Assembly: GCF_023053635.1 (NCBI RefSeq)
Contig: NC_086173.1
Coordinates: 146,366,697-146,430,696 of the forward strand
Origin: Elgaria multicarinata webbii
Lineage: Eukaryota > Chordata > Lepidosauria > Squamata > Anguidae
DNA length: 64,000 bases
Direction of reading: 5' to 3'
Below, piece after piece: positions 1 through 11,464 of the stretch. The translations under genes and the position numbers were made by a program. Position 1 is the stretch's first letter, and the number at the start of each line of letters is the position of its first letter. The notes beneath the pieces were generated by a model. The model was not told the origin of the DNA. It made no database searches and was given only the letters and a program-made list of their open reading frames with translations.

Positions 1-769
1 AGCACACCGTACTGCAATATTTTGCTGCAGGTGCCACTTATAAACTGATAAACATTGCAGGGCTCCAGCCTCCTGTATTATCTCCAAGGCAAGTGACCTC
101 ATGAAAAGGCTATCCATGGAATCTCTGACCAAATAGAAACGAGAAAAACTTCTATCTTGTTTGGGCTTTCTTTAGAGCAGCTGTTGCTTGAAATCTGGCT
201 CTCCCTCGATTTCCTATTCTCAGAAAGCTTTATAGACACTTGTAGTGCAAGGAATGCGCAACTCTCGCTCATTTGTTGTGCAGGATCCTGGTGTCCTCTC
301 TCCAAGAAGCATTTCTGTTTTGAGGATTTGACAATTTTAGGGCACTCAAATTGCAATATATTGGTACTGAGAAAGCATTCTTTCCTCCCACCTTGCTGAA
401 GAGACCATGGCACTTGCAAGTTTTGTCTGGATTGTAGTTGTGCAAATGTGATGAGCACCTATTGGATATTGCCTGTGGCATTACCGAAGAACAAAACACC
501 GCCTGTTTCGTGTTTGGGTCATCAGTGTTTAATTCACAAACAGGCAACAACAACAACAACAAAAAGGGCTAAACTTCACTAGTCTCAAGGCCAAGTATGA
601 AAACCGCCTCTTCTTTTAAAAAAAATACTGAGAAAAAAACTTCAGTTTTTATTTGGAGACTTTAGAATGATTCATCAGGTTTCTCCGGATAGCGGTGATA
701 ATGAGAGAAACCGCAGACGTGTGATTTGTTGAGAAATCTGGACCTATCTTGGCAAGCAGAAGCACTCTG
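1..769. other. No recognised gene
   Basis: Short open frames occur on both strands, but none shows a domain, splice signals or family resemblance that I can support. A short (CAA)n run lies near 547-562. I see nothing else of note. Confidence 0.5.
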
Positions 770-857
770 TCCTTCAAGCCAGAATCAAACCAGCAACCTA
801 AGGATGACTTCAATAGCACTCTACAGTCCTCTGCTCTACCAGCTGAGCTACCAAAGG
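770..857 (-). pseudogene. tRNA-Tyr(GUA) relic with intron
   Basis: The 88-base span aligns throughout with the two intact tRNA-Tyr genes in this window, including the GTA anticodon and a 15-base intron just 3' of it. The acceptor stem no longer pairs at about three of seven positions (5' CCTTTGG against 3' TTGAAGG). The T arm carries changes, and no T-run terminator follows on the minus strand. It is most likely a pseudogene. Its downstream flank (ggcaagcagaagca) is shared with the relic near 28.9 kb. Confidence 0.75.
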
Positions 858-1127
858 ATCACATCCAGAGGTTTGCCTTATTTTATATATATATTGGATG
901 TGGCTTGCTATTCAAAGCAAGATAGGTGTTAGCATCCAGGATGCAGAATTGGAATTTCAATTCAAGTTACCATGTTTTCTTTCAGAATATGCCACATGTA
1001 CTCAATGCCGTTATTATCGTGCTTTTGTCACACTCCCATAGGATTTGGGAAGTTTCCAATGCAGCTGAGGCAGAGCTGGCAACTCGAGTATGTCCGTGTG
1101 TCATGATGTCATCACATGATGTCATGT

Positions 1128-1815
1128 GATGATGTCAAAGATCTTGGAATTGTTGTAGATCGCAAGCTGAATATGAGCCAACAGTGCGATATGGCTGCAA
1201 GAAAGGCAAATGCTATTTTGGGCTGCATTAATAGAAGTATAGCTTCCAAATCGCATGAGGTACTGGTTCCTCTCTATTCGGCCCTGGTTAGGCCTCATCT
1301 AGAGTATTGCGTCCAGTTCTGGGCTCCACAATTCAAGAAGGACGCAGACAAGCTGGAGCGTGTTCAGAGGAGGGCAACCAGGATGATCAGGGGTCTAGAA
1401 ACAAAGTCCTATGAAGAGAGACTGAAACAACTGGGCACGTTTAGCCTGGAGAAGAGAAGATTGAGGGGAGACATGATAGCACTCTTCAAATACTTAAAAG
1501 GTTGTCACACAGAGGAGGGCCAGGATCTCTTCTCGATCCTCCCAGAGTGCAGGACACGGAATAACGGGCTCAAGTTAAAGGAAGCCAGATTCCGGCTGGA
1601 CATCAGGAAAAACTTCCTAACTGTTAGAGCAGTGCGACGGTGGAATCAGCTACCTAGGGAGGTTGTGGGCTCTCCCACACTAGAGTCATTCAAGAGGCAG
1701 CTGGACAACCATCTGTCAGGGATGCTTTAGGGTGGATTCCTGCATTGAGCAGGGGGTTGGACTCAATGGCCTTGTAGGCCCCTTCCAACTCTGCTATTCT
1801 ATGATTCTATGATTC
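1128..1815 (+). mobile_element. CR1 LINE, 3' end of ORF2 plus 3' UTR
   Basis: A 5'-truncated CR1 copy. An open frame of about 200 codons covers the RT C-terminal region (motifs such as [13 protein letters not shown] and [11 protein letters not shown]). A 3' UTR follows and ends in the ATTCTATG repeat typical of CR1. The frame is still open to its natural stop near 1730, so the insertion is fairly young. Confidence 0.9.
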
Positions 1816-2349
1816 TATGTCTCCTTACGATGCCATCCTGAAGTTGCGTCACTGAACTGGGAGGGGGGAGGGAAGCACCTATAAAGTGGAAGTGGTCCAC
1901 TCAACCTCAACTGGAAGAGGCATTTAATTCAGGCCCTCTGTTTCAAAAGCAGACACAAGCTTTTCATAAGTTAACAATGTCACAATTAAGAAAGAACTGA
2001 AGCTGCACATCCTCAAACGCCTTGTCCATTCTCGTTCTATAAGGGTGGGCCCAAGACACTTCGCTATGTGAAGCGGAGCAGAAAATCCACACACACCCCA
2101 ATAGCCACATCCACCATGGGAGCCATTTTGTGGCGGTGCCCACAAAATTCCCAAATGTGCCTGTGGGTCCAAAAAGGTTGGCAACCCCTGGCTTAAGACC
2201 AAACCAGATTATGCTTTAAAGCAAAAAGGCAAAGGACACTGCACAGAGCAAAGGCAGTTTTACAGTATGTTGTCAGCTACAGGTTTTGAAAGAGACCCTA
2301 TTTTTAAATTTCCCTCCATGGTAAAACAAACCCAAAAAACTGTTTGGAG

Positions 2350-2436
<87 letters not shown>
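2350..2436. repeat. (GT)n(GA)n microsatellite
   Basis: A compound dinucleotide tract. Its counterpart in arm B is a short interrupted CA run near 18900-18930. Confidence 0.95.
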
Positions 2437-2440
<4 letters not shown>

Positions 2441-2549
2441 CTAGTTTCTAATATAACAATGGGCCCTTCCCTCTTGCCCCACAGCTGTTTTCCTTTCCTG
2501 GGGAGCCTAGGTGAGGAACATTTTGAAAGACAATACACATACTGGGTTG

Positions 2550-2669
2550 GATTCAAACTGTGATACTTAGAGCAGACCATTTGAAATCAATGGGATTTAA
2601 ATTAGTCATGACTGACTTAATTCTCACTGATTTCAATGGGTCTACTCCAGGTATCACTAAGTCTGAATC
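2550..2669. mobile_element. Palindromic MITE-like element, arm A copy
   Basis: The ends are inverted copies (tgatacttagagcagacc against ggtctactccaggtatcacta). Relatives lie at 18654-18772, 39545-39655, 52165-52265 and, split by an insertion, around 62310-62870. Confidence 0.6.
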
Positions 2670-2678
2670 TAAATCAAT

Positions 2679-2738
2679 GGCCCTGTTTAGAAGACACCTT
2701 AAACCTACCGTGTTTTAAGGTGTCTTCTGAACAGGGCC
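2679..2738. mobile_element. Short hairpin MITE
   Basis: The terminal inverted repeat ggccctgtt(c/t)agaagacacctt folds onto itself over a few central bases. It is absent from the equivalent place in arm B, so it inserted after the duplication. The same end motif recurs at 16.7-17.1 kb. Confidence 0.65.
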
Positions 2739-2759
2739 AATGTCTGCCAGCTCATTCTC

Positions 2760-3850
2760 TCATAATGCTGGAGCTCAGTGGGATCATCCAAGGAAGCTGA
2801 TTGGTGGGAGATTCAGGTCAGATTAAAGGAAGTACTTCTTCACAGGGCGCATAGCTAAACTATGGAATTCACCACCATAAGTGTAGTGATGGCCAACAAT
2901 TTGGATGGCTTTAAAAGGGAGGTTGACAAATTCCTGGAGGAGAAGGCAATTTATTATTTTATTTATTTTATTTATTACACTTATATACCACCCCCATAGC
3001 CAGGGCTCTCTGGGCAGTTTACAGAAATTCTAAAATTAAGATAAAAACAAGTATACAAAATTTAAAATTCTAAAACACAGAACATACACACATAAAGCAT
3101 TACAAACCATTAAAAAACTAAACATGTGGGTGATTAAGATGTGCCGCCATATGCCTGAGCAAAGAGGAAAGTCTTAACCTGGCGCCGGAAAGATAGCAGC
3201 GTTGGCGCCAGGCGAGTCTCGTCAGGGAGATCTTTCCACAGTCTGGGGGCCACCACCGAAAAGGCCCTGTCCCTCATTGCCACACTCCGAGCCTCTCTCG
3301 GAGTAGGCACCTGGAGGAGGACCTTAGATGTTGAACGTAGTGACCGGGTATATTCACGTCGGGAGAGGCGTTCCGTCAGGTATTGTGGTCCCAAGCCGTG
3401 TAAGGCTTTATAGGTCAAAACCGGCACCTTGAATAGGGCTCGGAAACATACAGGCAGCCAGTGCAAGCAGATCAGAGCAGATGTTATACAGTCGAACCTT
3501 CTGGTTCCCGAAATCAATCTGGCTGCTGCATTTTGCACGAGCTGCAGCTTCCGAACCGTCTTCAAAGGCAGCCCTACGTAGAGTGCATTGCAGTAATCTA
3601 ACTTGGAGGTTACCAGAGCATGGACAATGGATCAATGGATACTATATACTTGACATTATGTGTTACCTCGTTTTTCAGAGGCAGGATGCCTATGTACACC
3701 AGTTGCTGTGGAACATTGTCACAAGGATGCTGTTGCACTCAGGCCCTGCTTGTGAGATTCCCATGTGCGTCTGGCTGGTCACTATGTGAGCAAAATGCTG
3801 GACTAGATGGACCCTTGGTCTGATCCAGCAGGGGTCTTCTTATGTTCCTA
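2760..3850 (+). mobile_element. L3/CR1-like LINE 3' end, split by an L2
   Basis: Two parts, 2760-2948 and about 3632-3850, belong to one element whose 3' end reads ctggactagatggaccc..tctgatccagcagg..ttatgttc. An L2 copy in the opposite orientation interrupts it. Arm B carries the same LINE without the L2. Confidence 0.75.
2950..3625 (-). mobile_element. L2 LINE 3' end
   Basis: On the minus strand an open frame of 143 codons encodes the L2 RT C-terminal region, with LQLVQNAAARLI near its start and VVAPRLWKDLP further on. A 3' UTR follows and ends in an AATAAATA-type tail at the low-coordinate side. The open frame suggests a relatively recent insertion. Confidence 0.85.
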
Positions 3851-4070
3851 TCTACATGTTTGTTGATGAGGTGCTCTGATACCCCCACCCCACCCCACCC
3901 CTCTCACCCCACCCCACCCCTCTCACCCCCATTTAGGTTTTAGGTTTGCCTGCCAGGAAACAGGAGAGCCGGCAGACTCAAGCAAGATGCTCCCACTGAA
4001 AATCCAGTTCCATGCCTGGTAGGTACCACACCCAAAGTTAAAAGGAGCAACACAGCTTATGAGGCATGTC

Positions 4071-4158
4071 CCTTCGATAGCTCAGCTGGTAGAGCGGAGG
4101 ACTGTAGAGTGCTAGCAAAGTCATCCTTAGGTCGCTGGTTCGACTCCGGCTCGAAGGA
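4071..4158 (+). tRNA. tRNA-Tyr(GUA), intron-containing
   Basis: The 88-base gene has a perfect seven-pair acceptor stem (CCTTCGA with TCGAAGG), discriminator A, D arm AGCTCAGCTGGTAGAGC, anticodon GTA, and a T arm GGTCGCTGGTTCGACTCC that supplies the B box. A 15-base intron (agtgctagcaaagtc) sits one base 3' of the anticodon, as in other vertebrate tRNA-Tyr genes. The mature form would be 73 bases. Pol III should initiate just upstream and stop at the T7 run at 4163-4169. It points inward toward the second copy at 17.9-18.0 kb. Confidence 0.96.
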
Positions 4159-4162
4159 CAGA

Positions 4163-4169
4163 TTTTTTT
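4163..4169 (+). terminator. Pol III terminator of tRNA-Tyr
   Basis: A run of seven T residues five bases after the discriminator base. Confidence 0.85.
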
Positions 4170-4560
4170 CTTGCCACACGTATGAACAAATGAGACAGGG
4201 AGGACATTTTCACGTGTGATGCACTGGAACTCGTTTGTGATTAAATTGGCCTATAACGTCATCATCAAATCTACATCATCAAACCAGCTTATCTACCTTC
4301 TGCATTCTAAAGCCAGCTAACATCCATAAATAGTACGTAGGTGCTTCCTAGTCTCACCATCTGGCTGCTTTGGGTGACAGCCATAGAAATCACTGTAGCT
4401 TAAACATGCTGAGCGTTTTCTGGATTGTACCCAAAGATCATTATCTTCTCATCTGTGCCTCTCCCCTTCCAAAAGCTGCCAGGAGGATTTTTGTTTTTTT
4501 GTTTAAAAAAGGCTCAAATCCTATCTACATAAATAAATAAAATATTTTAGGGTGCAGTCC

Positions 4561-5530
4561 TAACCCCCTGGGCAGCTCTGGAGTGCTCTACTGGATCCCA
4601 ACCCCCTCTGTTCATCCAAAAGGCCCCTGGACTAGGCTCCTCTGCTATGCGAGCTTGGGACTGGTGTAGCTAATTCCAGGTGGGGTTGGGGATGGGGGTG
4701 GAATTCCAAAAAAAGTAACATCTGCCAAGCCACCTCTACCTTCACCAGTGTGGGCTGGCTGGGCTTTGCTACCTTGCTCCCCAACAATTTATTTATTTAT
4801 TTACATTTCTATACCGCCCAATAGCCGGAGCTCTCTGGGCGGTTCAACAACCCACCCCAATTCAGACAGCTCTGTCAGGTCCCTCTCTTGGACAGCCTTG
4901 GAGAAGGGATTTGCTGTAAATTGGCTTACAAAGCTCTATGGAGACTTCTTTAGTTGCATGCGTTTCTACTTGCTCATCTCTTTAAAAAATCATTTCAGGG
5001 CTGTTTTTGCATCTTTGTGCCCTCTAATGCCAGATTTTGCAACTGCAATTCCAAACTCTCTGCATTCATTCCCCGCCCCCTTCCCCAGCACTGGAACAGG
5101 AAAAAGGACCACCCAAAAACACGCTCCCCCCCCCATCTCTTGTACTAAACCTCATGCTTACCAAATTTGGCCATGGTGCAAGATACAACTGGTGCAGAGA
5201 ACCTCCCCCCTTTCATTCGCAGATGCCAAAAGAGTCACGTAGTCTTGCCTGCTTTTTTCCTTTCGACCTCTGCAAAACATAATGAGACCCTGAAGATCTT
5301 GGCTTTGAAAGACAAACAAAATAACTCAAGAACAGCAAAAGAAAGAAAGAGGGGGTGGGGAAATAAAAATTAATAAAACCCAGTTCAGAGGGTAAGTGTT
5401 GGACAGCCTGTCAGAGATCAGGACTGTTGCAGATTATCCTCATTATTCCACGCTGGAAGAACAGACAGCATGAACATGTAAGACCATGGCTGTGGACTTT
5501 TCAGAGGAAAAAAGGGGATGCTGGTGGACA
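4561..5530. other. No gene; L2 tail at 4785-4850
   Basis: The only recognised item is a short minus-strand L2 3' tail (ataccgcccaatagccgg) at about 4785-4850. Overlapping open frames between 4750 and 5380 show no family features and are probably chance. Confidence 0.55.
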
Positions 5531-5532
5531 TT

Positions 5533-5870
5533 TAGGGCTCATCTACACCAAGCAGGATATTCCACTATGAAAGCGGTATGAAAGTGGTATATAAAAGGCA
5601 GGAGCCACACCACTGCTTTATAGCAGCATTGAAGTGCACTGACAACTGTTGGGCCCCATGACACATACCATATACCGCTTTAATACCATTTTCGTAGTGG
5701 AATATCCTGCTTGGTGTAGATGTGTGATGGGCCCCAACAGTTGTCAGTGCACTTCAGTACATTTATAAAGCAGTAGTGTAGATCTTGCAGTGCACTTCAA
5801 TACTGCTACATTAAAGCAGTAGTGTGGCTCCTGCCTTTTATATACCGCTTTCATAGTGGAATATCCAGCT
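5533..5870. mobile_element. Palindromic MITE, possibly one and a half copies
   Basis: The end motif atctacaccaagcaggatattccac (first 20 bases diagnostic) recurs inverted near 5701-5728, and a further inverted copy of the inner part (gcaggagccacac, tgttgggcccc) runs to 5870. The whole can fold into a long hairpin. The structure suggests one element nested in or next to another of the same family. Confidence 0.65.
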
Positions 5871-6023
5871 TGCAAGCAGTAATAAGTAATACTTCACATC
5901 CATATAACAACTTCAGGTGTTCAAAATGCTTCACATGCAGGACCTTGTAGTTGTAATCCTTACAAGAATTGGGGGGTGCATAGGCCGAGAGACAGTGGCT
6001 TGCATAAAGCCATGTAGGATGCC

Positions 6024-6155
6024 ATCCAATGCATGTTTAGATAGAAAAAGGTCCCACAACTCCCAGCATCCCCCAACCAGCATGGGAATGCCAGCTTGCT
6101 GGGTAATGCTGGGAGTTGTAGGACTTTTATTTCCGTCTAAACATGCCGCAATCCT
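6024..6155. mobile_element. Palindromic MITE-like repeat
   Basis: The end motif atgtttagatagaaaaag with acaactcccagcat is inverted at the right side as atgctgggagttgtaggac..gtctaaacatg. Relatives occur at 36425-36525, 44240-44355 and 49250-49655. Confidence 0.6.
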
Positions 6156-6599
6156 TGGGGCTGGCAGTTAGCTCCATTAATTCTAACTAAACATAGAATT
6201 TAGCTTTGAATCTATCACTTCCTACATAATTTTAGATTGCCAGCCTGAAGGCAGGGAACTGTCTTTCCAAAATGTAGTGAACCTGGCAATTTTAGGCATT
6301 TTATAAACAAAACAGAGTGCTAATTGTAATGATGACACACAAGGTGACACCCCTTTACAAAGGATAATTAAACTAGATTAAGGGTGTTGGCACACACAAC
6401 ACTAAAAGTGAATCTGGTGCCATTTCTGTTTGTGTCTGAATGTTGTTGATGCAGGACAGAAGAAGATCCATTAAAAACACACACATAATATACACATCAG
6501 AAAAATAAACAGCCCTGTTGCAGCTCAATCCTTTCTATACACAGTTACTCAGAAGTAAGCCCTCTTGTATTCAGTAAAGTTTACTCATGGGTAAAGATC

Positions 6600-6836
6600 T
6601 ATATTTATTTATTATTGTATTTATATCCCAACTTTTTCCTTCCAAGGAACCCAAGGAGGCATATAATCCTCCTCTCTTCTCCACTTTATCCTCACAACAA
6701 CAACCCTGTGAGATAGGTTGGGCTGAGAGTCTGTGACTGGCCAAAGTCACCCAGTGGGTTTCCGTGGCTGAGTGAGGACTAGAACCCAGATCTCCCGACT
6801 CCCAGTCCAACACTCTAGCCACTACGCCACACTGGC
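6600..6836 (-). mobile_element. Sauria-type SINE, full length
   Basis: Read on the minus strand it starts with a tRNA-like head (gtgtagtggctagagtgttgg, first 20 bases diagnostic), then gttctagtcctc and acccactgggtgac. It ends in a BovB-like tail with aaggaaaaagttgggatata and (AAATA)n. This SINE family is characteristic of squamates. Confidence 0.85.
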
Positions 6837-7139
6837 TATAGGACTGCTGCAACCTAGCAGTCCATTCCTATACCTGTATATACAGAAGTAAGTCTCACTG
6901 AGTTTAACAGGATTTACTCCCAAGTAAATATCCTATATTCAATTTTCTGAGAGTAAGTCCCATTTGACCTCAATGGTCTTACTTTTGAGAAGCCATGTAT
7001 AGGATTGTGGAATTGGTGATGAACTAGAATTCCACATTTTCTCCTTAAGCACATATTGGAAGGAATGAGTTACAACGGTTTTGCCTTCCTTTAGACAGAA
7101 CATTTTTTCTGTCTAAACACGCATAGGATTGCGTCCTAA

Positions 7140-8800
7140 AGTGTGTTCATCACGGTTCAAGAATTTTTCATCTACCTCTTAAAAGTGAAATGGGTGAACC
7201 AGGAAGGGGTGAGCCACATCTGGAACCAAGTTCGAGTGTCTTCCTTGTTATTTATTGCAAAATACATAACAACTAAACCCAGCTCCCTTTAAATGTGGCT
7301 CAAGGTTTTGGAATTCTGTAGGAAGCACCCTTCCTGGAACTGGAATTTTGTACACTCGTGAGGATATGCCACAAATAAGCAAGAGTGGAAACTCTCCTTG
7401 GCTACGACTTACTCCCAAAATAGACTTTTTCAAGCGCTCACCTAAGATTAAGGAACGGAGGGGGAGAGAAATTCTTCCTCTTCCTAATAAGCCAAGGACT
7501 AATAATTCCCAGCAAAGCTACTAGACCATCAAGCTGAACAACCAACTTCTGCAAACCCCATCATGGTATGATTGGTCTAATTTTCTTAGAACTACATGTC
7601 CCAATATGCAATGCTTCATCTGTTTTCAAACTAGAAAATGATCCTTGACTCACCCTCCCCACACTTCCCTCCCAAAACAGGTTTCTTGTACTGTGAGAGT
7701 TTGCGAGTTAAAGGACTGTTCAGTTCTGATACTCAAAAAACCTCCTGGACTCAGAATTCTTTAATTTCATTCTGAATGTCTGTCTTTTGTACCAGGCTCT
7801 GGCTGGTAGATATTGGTGTTCTAGCAAACAAACACACAAATACACACCCAAAGTTGATCTCACAAGCCTGAATTCTGCCTATCTGTTGTGTACAACATAA
7901 AAGTACCAATAATAAAAAGTTATAAAACCAGAGAGCATTAAAACAGACCACACAAAAACAGTTCTTCAAGTAGGCAGGAAGGATAATGAATCAAAAGCCT
8001 GGCTGAATAAAAAGAAAAAAAGAAAATACATATGACCCACTTAAAACCAATTTGTATGACACTTTGAGATTCTCTACATGAGCTATTTATTGCATGCTCA
8101 TGACTGGCCATTCATGGAAATTTCCATGTCCTTTATATGGGCACGTCAACCTCTAGGACATCTCCTGTGCCTTCCTCTGGTAATCTTGCTTTAAAAAGGA
8201 TCAGAGATAATGCACTATTTAAAATTATTGTGGGATATCGCGGGCCACTAGATGGTGCTATTTTATTTAACTTTATGGAGCACTGCCAAGAGGAAAAGTT
8301 TTCAATTACGAATCATGTGGTCTGCGTTGGTTGCCATCTAAAGGTGCCATAATCTACGTGGAAAGACACCAGAAGAAAAAATGATAAGGATGTGGGTTTT
8401 TCCTTAATGTAGAGGCACTCTTTATCTTTCAAAGGGAACAAAGTGGCTAATGAAATTAAAACCAATAATTAACAGGTCAACAATTAATGTGGTGGAGGCG
8501 CCCTCCACCTGCGGAGAAGAATGGCATGTGTGGGGCTTCTGTGTCCATTACACTTCTGTGAGGCTCCATTACACTTGAGGAGAGCTCCACAGGTATAATA
8601 TTTCCACTGGCAATGTTCCTACCAGCAGTACACCCATTCTGAAAAAATGGGATCCAGTAGGCAGACTTTATTAAGCCCTTTCTCTTGTACGTCTATTGCC
8701 CTGCCTTGTCTTCATCTTCCTATTCCCGGTTTGAGTCCTGTTAAATGTCTGCTGCTGTAGAGCATCTGTTGTTGTTATTTAAAACCTAAAGCAATCAACA
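7140..8800. other. No gene recognised
   Basis: I see no supported coding exon or clear transposon here. A CTCF-like 14-mer, CCACTAGATGGTGC, lies at 8245-8258. Confidence 0.5.
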
Positions 8801-9015
8801 ATAAAAAACCCAGGACCAGTTAAAACCTTATCATGTCGTGTTAAATGTCTTAGGAGCAGAGGAAAGTCGTAACTTGGTGTCAAAAGGATGACAACGCCAG
8901 GCCGACCTCCCTGGGGACAGCAGCCTTTGAGTTCTGTGTGAGTTACAGACCTTGACCTTTGGTGGTACTCGTGGGTCTTTGTGTATTGACCTTTTTGGCG
9001 GTTGCAACATCATTT
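8800..9015 (-). mobile_element. L2 LINE fragment
   Basis: Decayed minus-strand counterpart of the L2 C-terminal coding region and 3' UTR (gaggaaagtc, gatctcc-like blocks shared with 3134-3400). Confidence 0.5.
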
Positions 9016-9261
9016 TAGGGGAAGAGCTGATGGTCTTTGACCCTGTTAATAACAGTATAACCCTTCCGGCCTTGTCTGCTATGTGGCTTAGGGTGCAATC
9101 CTTTAAGATTGCTGCCTGCTAAATAGAAGCTTCCACTAATTATTTTACTTCTTGTCTTTTTTCCATTTCCCATGTCTGTACTACAGACTTACATGGCTTA
9201 CTTGGCACAGGATATACTTTCAATTTAAATTTGGCTCTCGTTAGGTAAGATAGAAATAAGG

Positions 9262-9263
<2 letters not shown>

Positions 9264-9350
<87 letters not shown>
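9264..9350. repeat. (CT)n(CA)n microsatellite
   Basis: Compound dinucleotide tract of nearly 90 bases. Confidence 0.95.
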
Positions 9351-9351
<1 letters not shown>

Positions 9352-9644
9352 CTGTATGACTGAGACACATCAAATGGTTCTTTGCACCTGTGAATGAACT
9401 ATTACAATTTAGTCCCAACAAAATTTGCTTATCCCATGATTTAAAATTCAAAATATTTTTCAATGGAGATTACTTACATATTGAACTTAGACTCATTCAA
9501 CTGTCGAATGATATATGCATGTGTGAAACAACCCTTAGCAGAAGTATTTTCTGATCAGCATTTCAAAATTATAGTCTGGTGTGTGTACTCCATAAAGTGG
9601 TGTTGATATAAGTCGCATGCTTTATATTCCATAGAGCTGTGGTC

Positions 9645-9826
9645 CGTCTCTCTCTCTCTCTCTCTCTCTCTCTGGCCGTTTCTACACCTGCCCTTTTTTC
9701 CAAGGATCGCCCCTGGATCATCCCTGTGCATGCAAATGACACACAGGGGATCCCAGGAACAGGCAGAGACTATTTCTCCATTTTCCTGGGATAATCCTTA
9801 GGTGTAGAAAGGGCCGCTCTTGCTCT

Positions 9827-9899
<73 letters not shown>
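9645..9899. repeat. (CT)n(CA)n microsatellite split by a MITE
   Basis: CT repeats at 9645-9673 and 9832-9866, followed by CA repeats to 9899, flank the element at 9674-9815. The simplest reading is one CT-CA tract with an insertion in its CT part. Confidence 0.85.
9674..9815. mobile_element. hAT-like MITE inside a microsatellite
   Basis: A 142-base element with terminal inverted repeats ggccgtttctacacct and aggtgtagaaagggcc, and partial inner symmetry (ggatcgcccctgg, ggatcatccc, gggatcccagg). Target-site duplication cannot be judged because the flank is a CT repeat. Confidence 0.7.
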
Positions 9900-9901
<2 letters not shown>

Positions 9902-11230
9902 GTGCATTTTCATAACACACAATTATGACTCATAACCATTAAGATGCAGTTATGCATTTATTGTACTATAAGTAAATTGGCTAGAAAAGCTTCATGGCAT
10001 AACAAGGACTAGATCCTTCACCCCCCCAAACAAGGCATTGATTTCATAGCTCATTTCTGATCTGTAAGCACCAAGAGCCATCTAGTGACTGAAGTACAAA
10101 ACTGCAAATGCACACTGCTTTCTAAGACTGTTCAGATTTCATCTGGCCAAGGACAAACTTTCAAGTACAGTGTGCCACTTATACATTGTCCACTGTATTT
10201 TCCAGTGGACAATGTGGAAATTAATCTATCTGCTCCCTTCTCCAGATGTTTAAAATCCAGGAATGGCTTGAGAAGGGAGCAGATAGCTAAGGCAGGGTTT
10301 TCTTCTTTCAGTACCCGGCCCAGTTCTATCCAGTGGTGTAGTGTTAAGGTTCTTAGGGATGCCGTACCGGGACTTTTTATTATTATTAGCAGGGATGCTG
10401 ATGACATCTGCCACTCCCTTCAGGATTCCCTGATCCTGCTGAACTTAGCTGCAATCTTCCCGCAGAATGTGGGGAGAATAAATTTCCCCAGCAGCAATAC
10501 ATTGTTCCCTGTTGTACTGCAAAGTATTTTGGGGTAGCTTGATCTTGAATGGGCATTTATGGAAGACCTGCTACGGATGGAGATGTAAACTACTAGAACT
10601 GGTTGGTTGATAATGGCTGCCTGAATTCTTGGAGCTTTATCACACGTACCTGCTTCCCTCGGATCATCCCCGTAGCGCTTAGCTTTCGCGGTTGTTGTTG
10701 TTTTTGCTACTGGGAGGCAGCGATCCTTTGCATACCAGGAAGTGAGTTTAAGGGGGGGGAATGTAAAAACTCATTAAAAAATCAATGGATGATCCAATTC
10801 AATTCAAATTTGGTATGCTAAAGCTCTCCCTAATATCTATTACTGTGCCAATTTTTGGTGTCTTTATCTTTAAAGCTTACGCAGATGTAAGCATTTCTTT
10901 AAAAACATGCTCCTGCGCCCCAGCGGCAGCTCGGAAGATACGCTCAGAAAGTAGGGGACTCTTTTGGCTTTATTGCACAATAAAGGCAGGATGCCTGGGA
11001 GTACTTCACAATCAAGGTAGATTATAAGGTGGAAAACTTCTGAGTCCTTTGCATGCAATTCGCAGTGATTGCACAGTATAACGCTGGTGCGATAAAGCTT
11101 TTGGACTCTCCTTGAGGGTGTGTCTATAGGAAACGTCATGAGGAGCAGCTGCGCTTCCATATTAACCAGTACACCACTACTTCTGTCATCACTGGACCCG
11201 GCGCCAGCTTCTCAGTTCTGCTATGGATAC
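9900..11230. other. No gene; two adjacent hairpins at 10184-10285
   Basis: I see no supported exon. Two perfect short inverted repeats sit back to back: 12-base arms at 10184-10195/10203-10214 and 16-base arms at 10227-10242/10270-10285. Confidence 0.55.
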
Positions 11231-11239
11231 TGGAGGTGT

Positions 11240-11464
11240 TTCCACCTCGCCCGCTTAGCCGGGCCCAAAGAGGAGGCTCCGTCCTTCGCAGCCACCAGAG
11301 GGCTCTGGGTATATGGCTTCGGGAGGCAGGAAAGCGGCTCTTCGCTCCTTCTCTCAGCTCTGCGTTTCCTCCGCTCGGGGCGTCGCGCTTTGAGCTTCCT
11401 GGGTGACTCGGATGCAGCTGTAGCGCGAACTGGACCAGATCAGACGCCGCCCCAACCGGGACCA
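11240..11464 (+). promoter_or_regulatory. CpG-rich promoter of the first zinc-finger gene
   Basis: A GC- and CpG-rich stretch in otherwise AT-rich DNA, lying upstream of a good exon/donor pair and 5 kb before the KRAB exons. A CTCF-like motif CCACCAGAGGGCTC lies at 11292-11305. There is no clear TATA box. The block gctgtagcgcg..ccagatcagac resembles the promoter at 41.8 kb. Confidence 0.6.

Larger units (their letters stand above)
2093..4560. repeat. Inverted duplication, arm A
   Basis: This segment matches, in reverse-complement order, the segment at about 17520-19218. Blocks appear in the same order: a unique-looking block, a purine/pyrimidine microsatellite, a palindromic MITE, an L3-like LINE end, a C-rich tract, tRNA-Tyr, and about 400 bases of downstream flank. 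Arm A is longer because it carries an extra hairpin MITE (2679-2738) and an L2 insertion (about 2950-3625) that arm B lacks. The arms are about 13 kb apart. Confidence 0.85.

Noticed and set aside
4748-5380. Overlapping + frames of 60-160 codons
   Set aside because: Pro/Ser-rich, start in an L2 tail, no domain, and no splice or promoter context.
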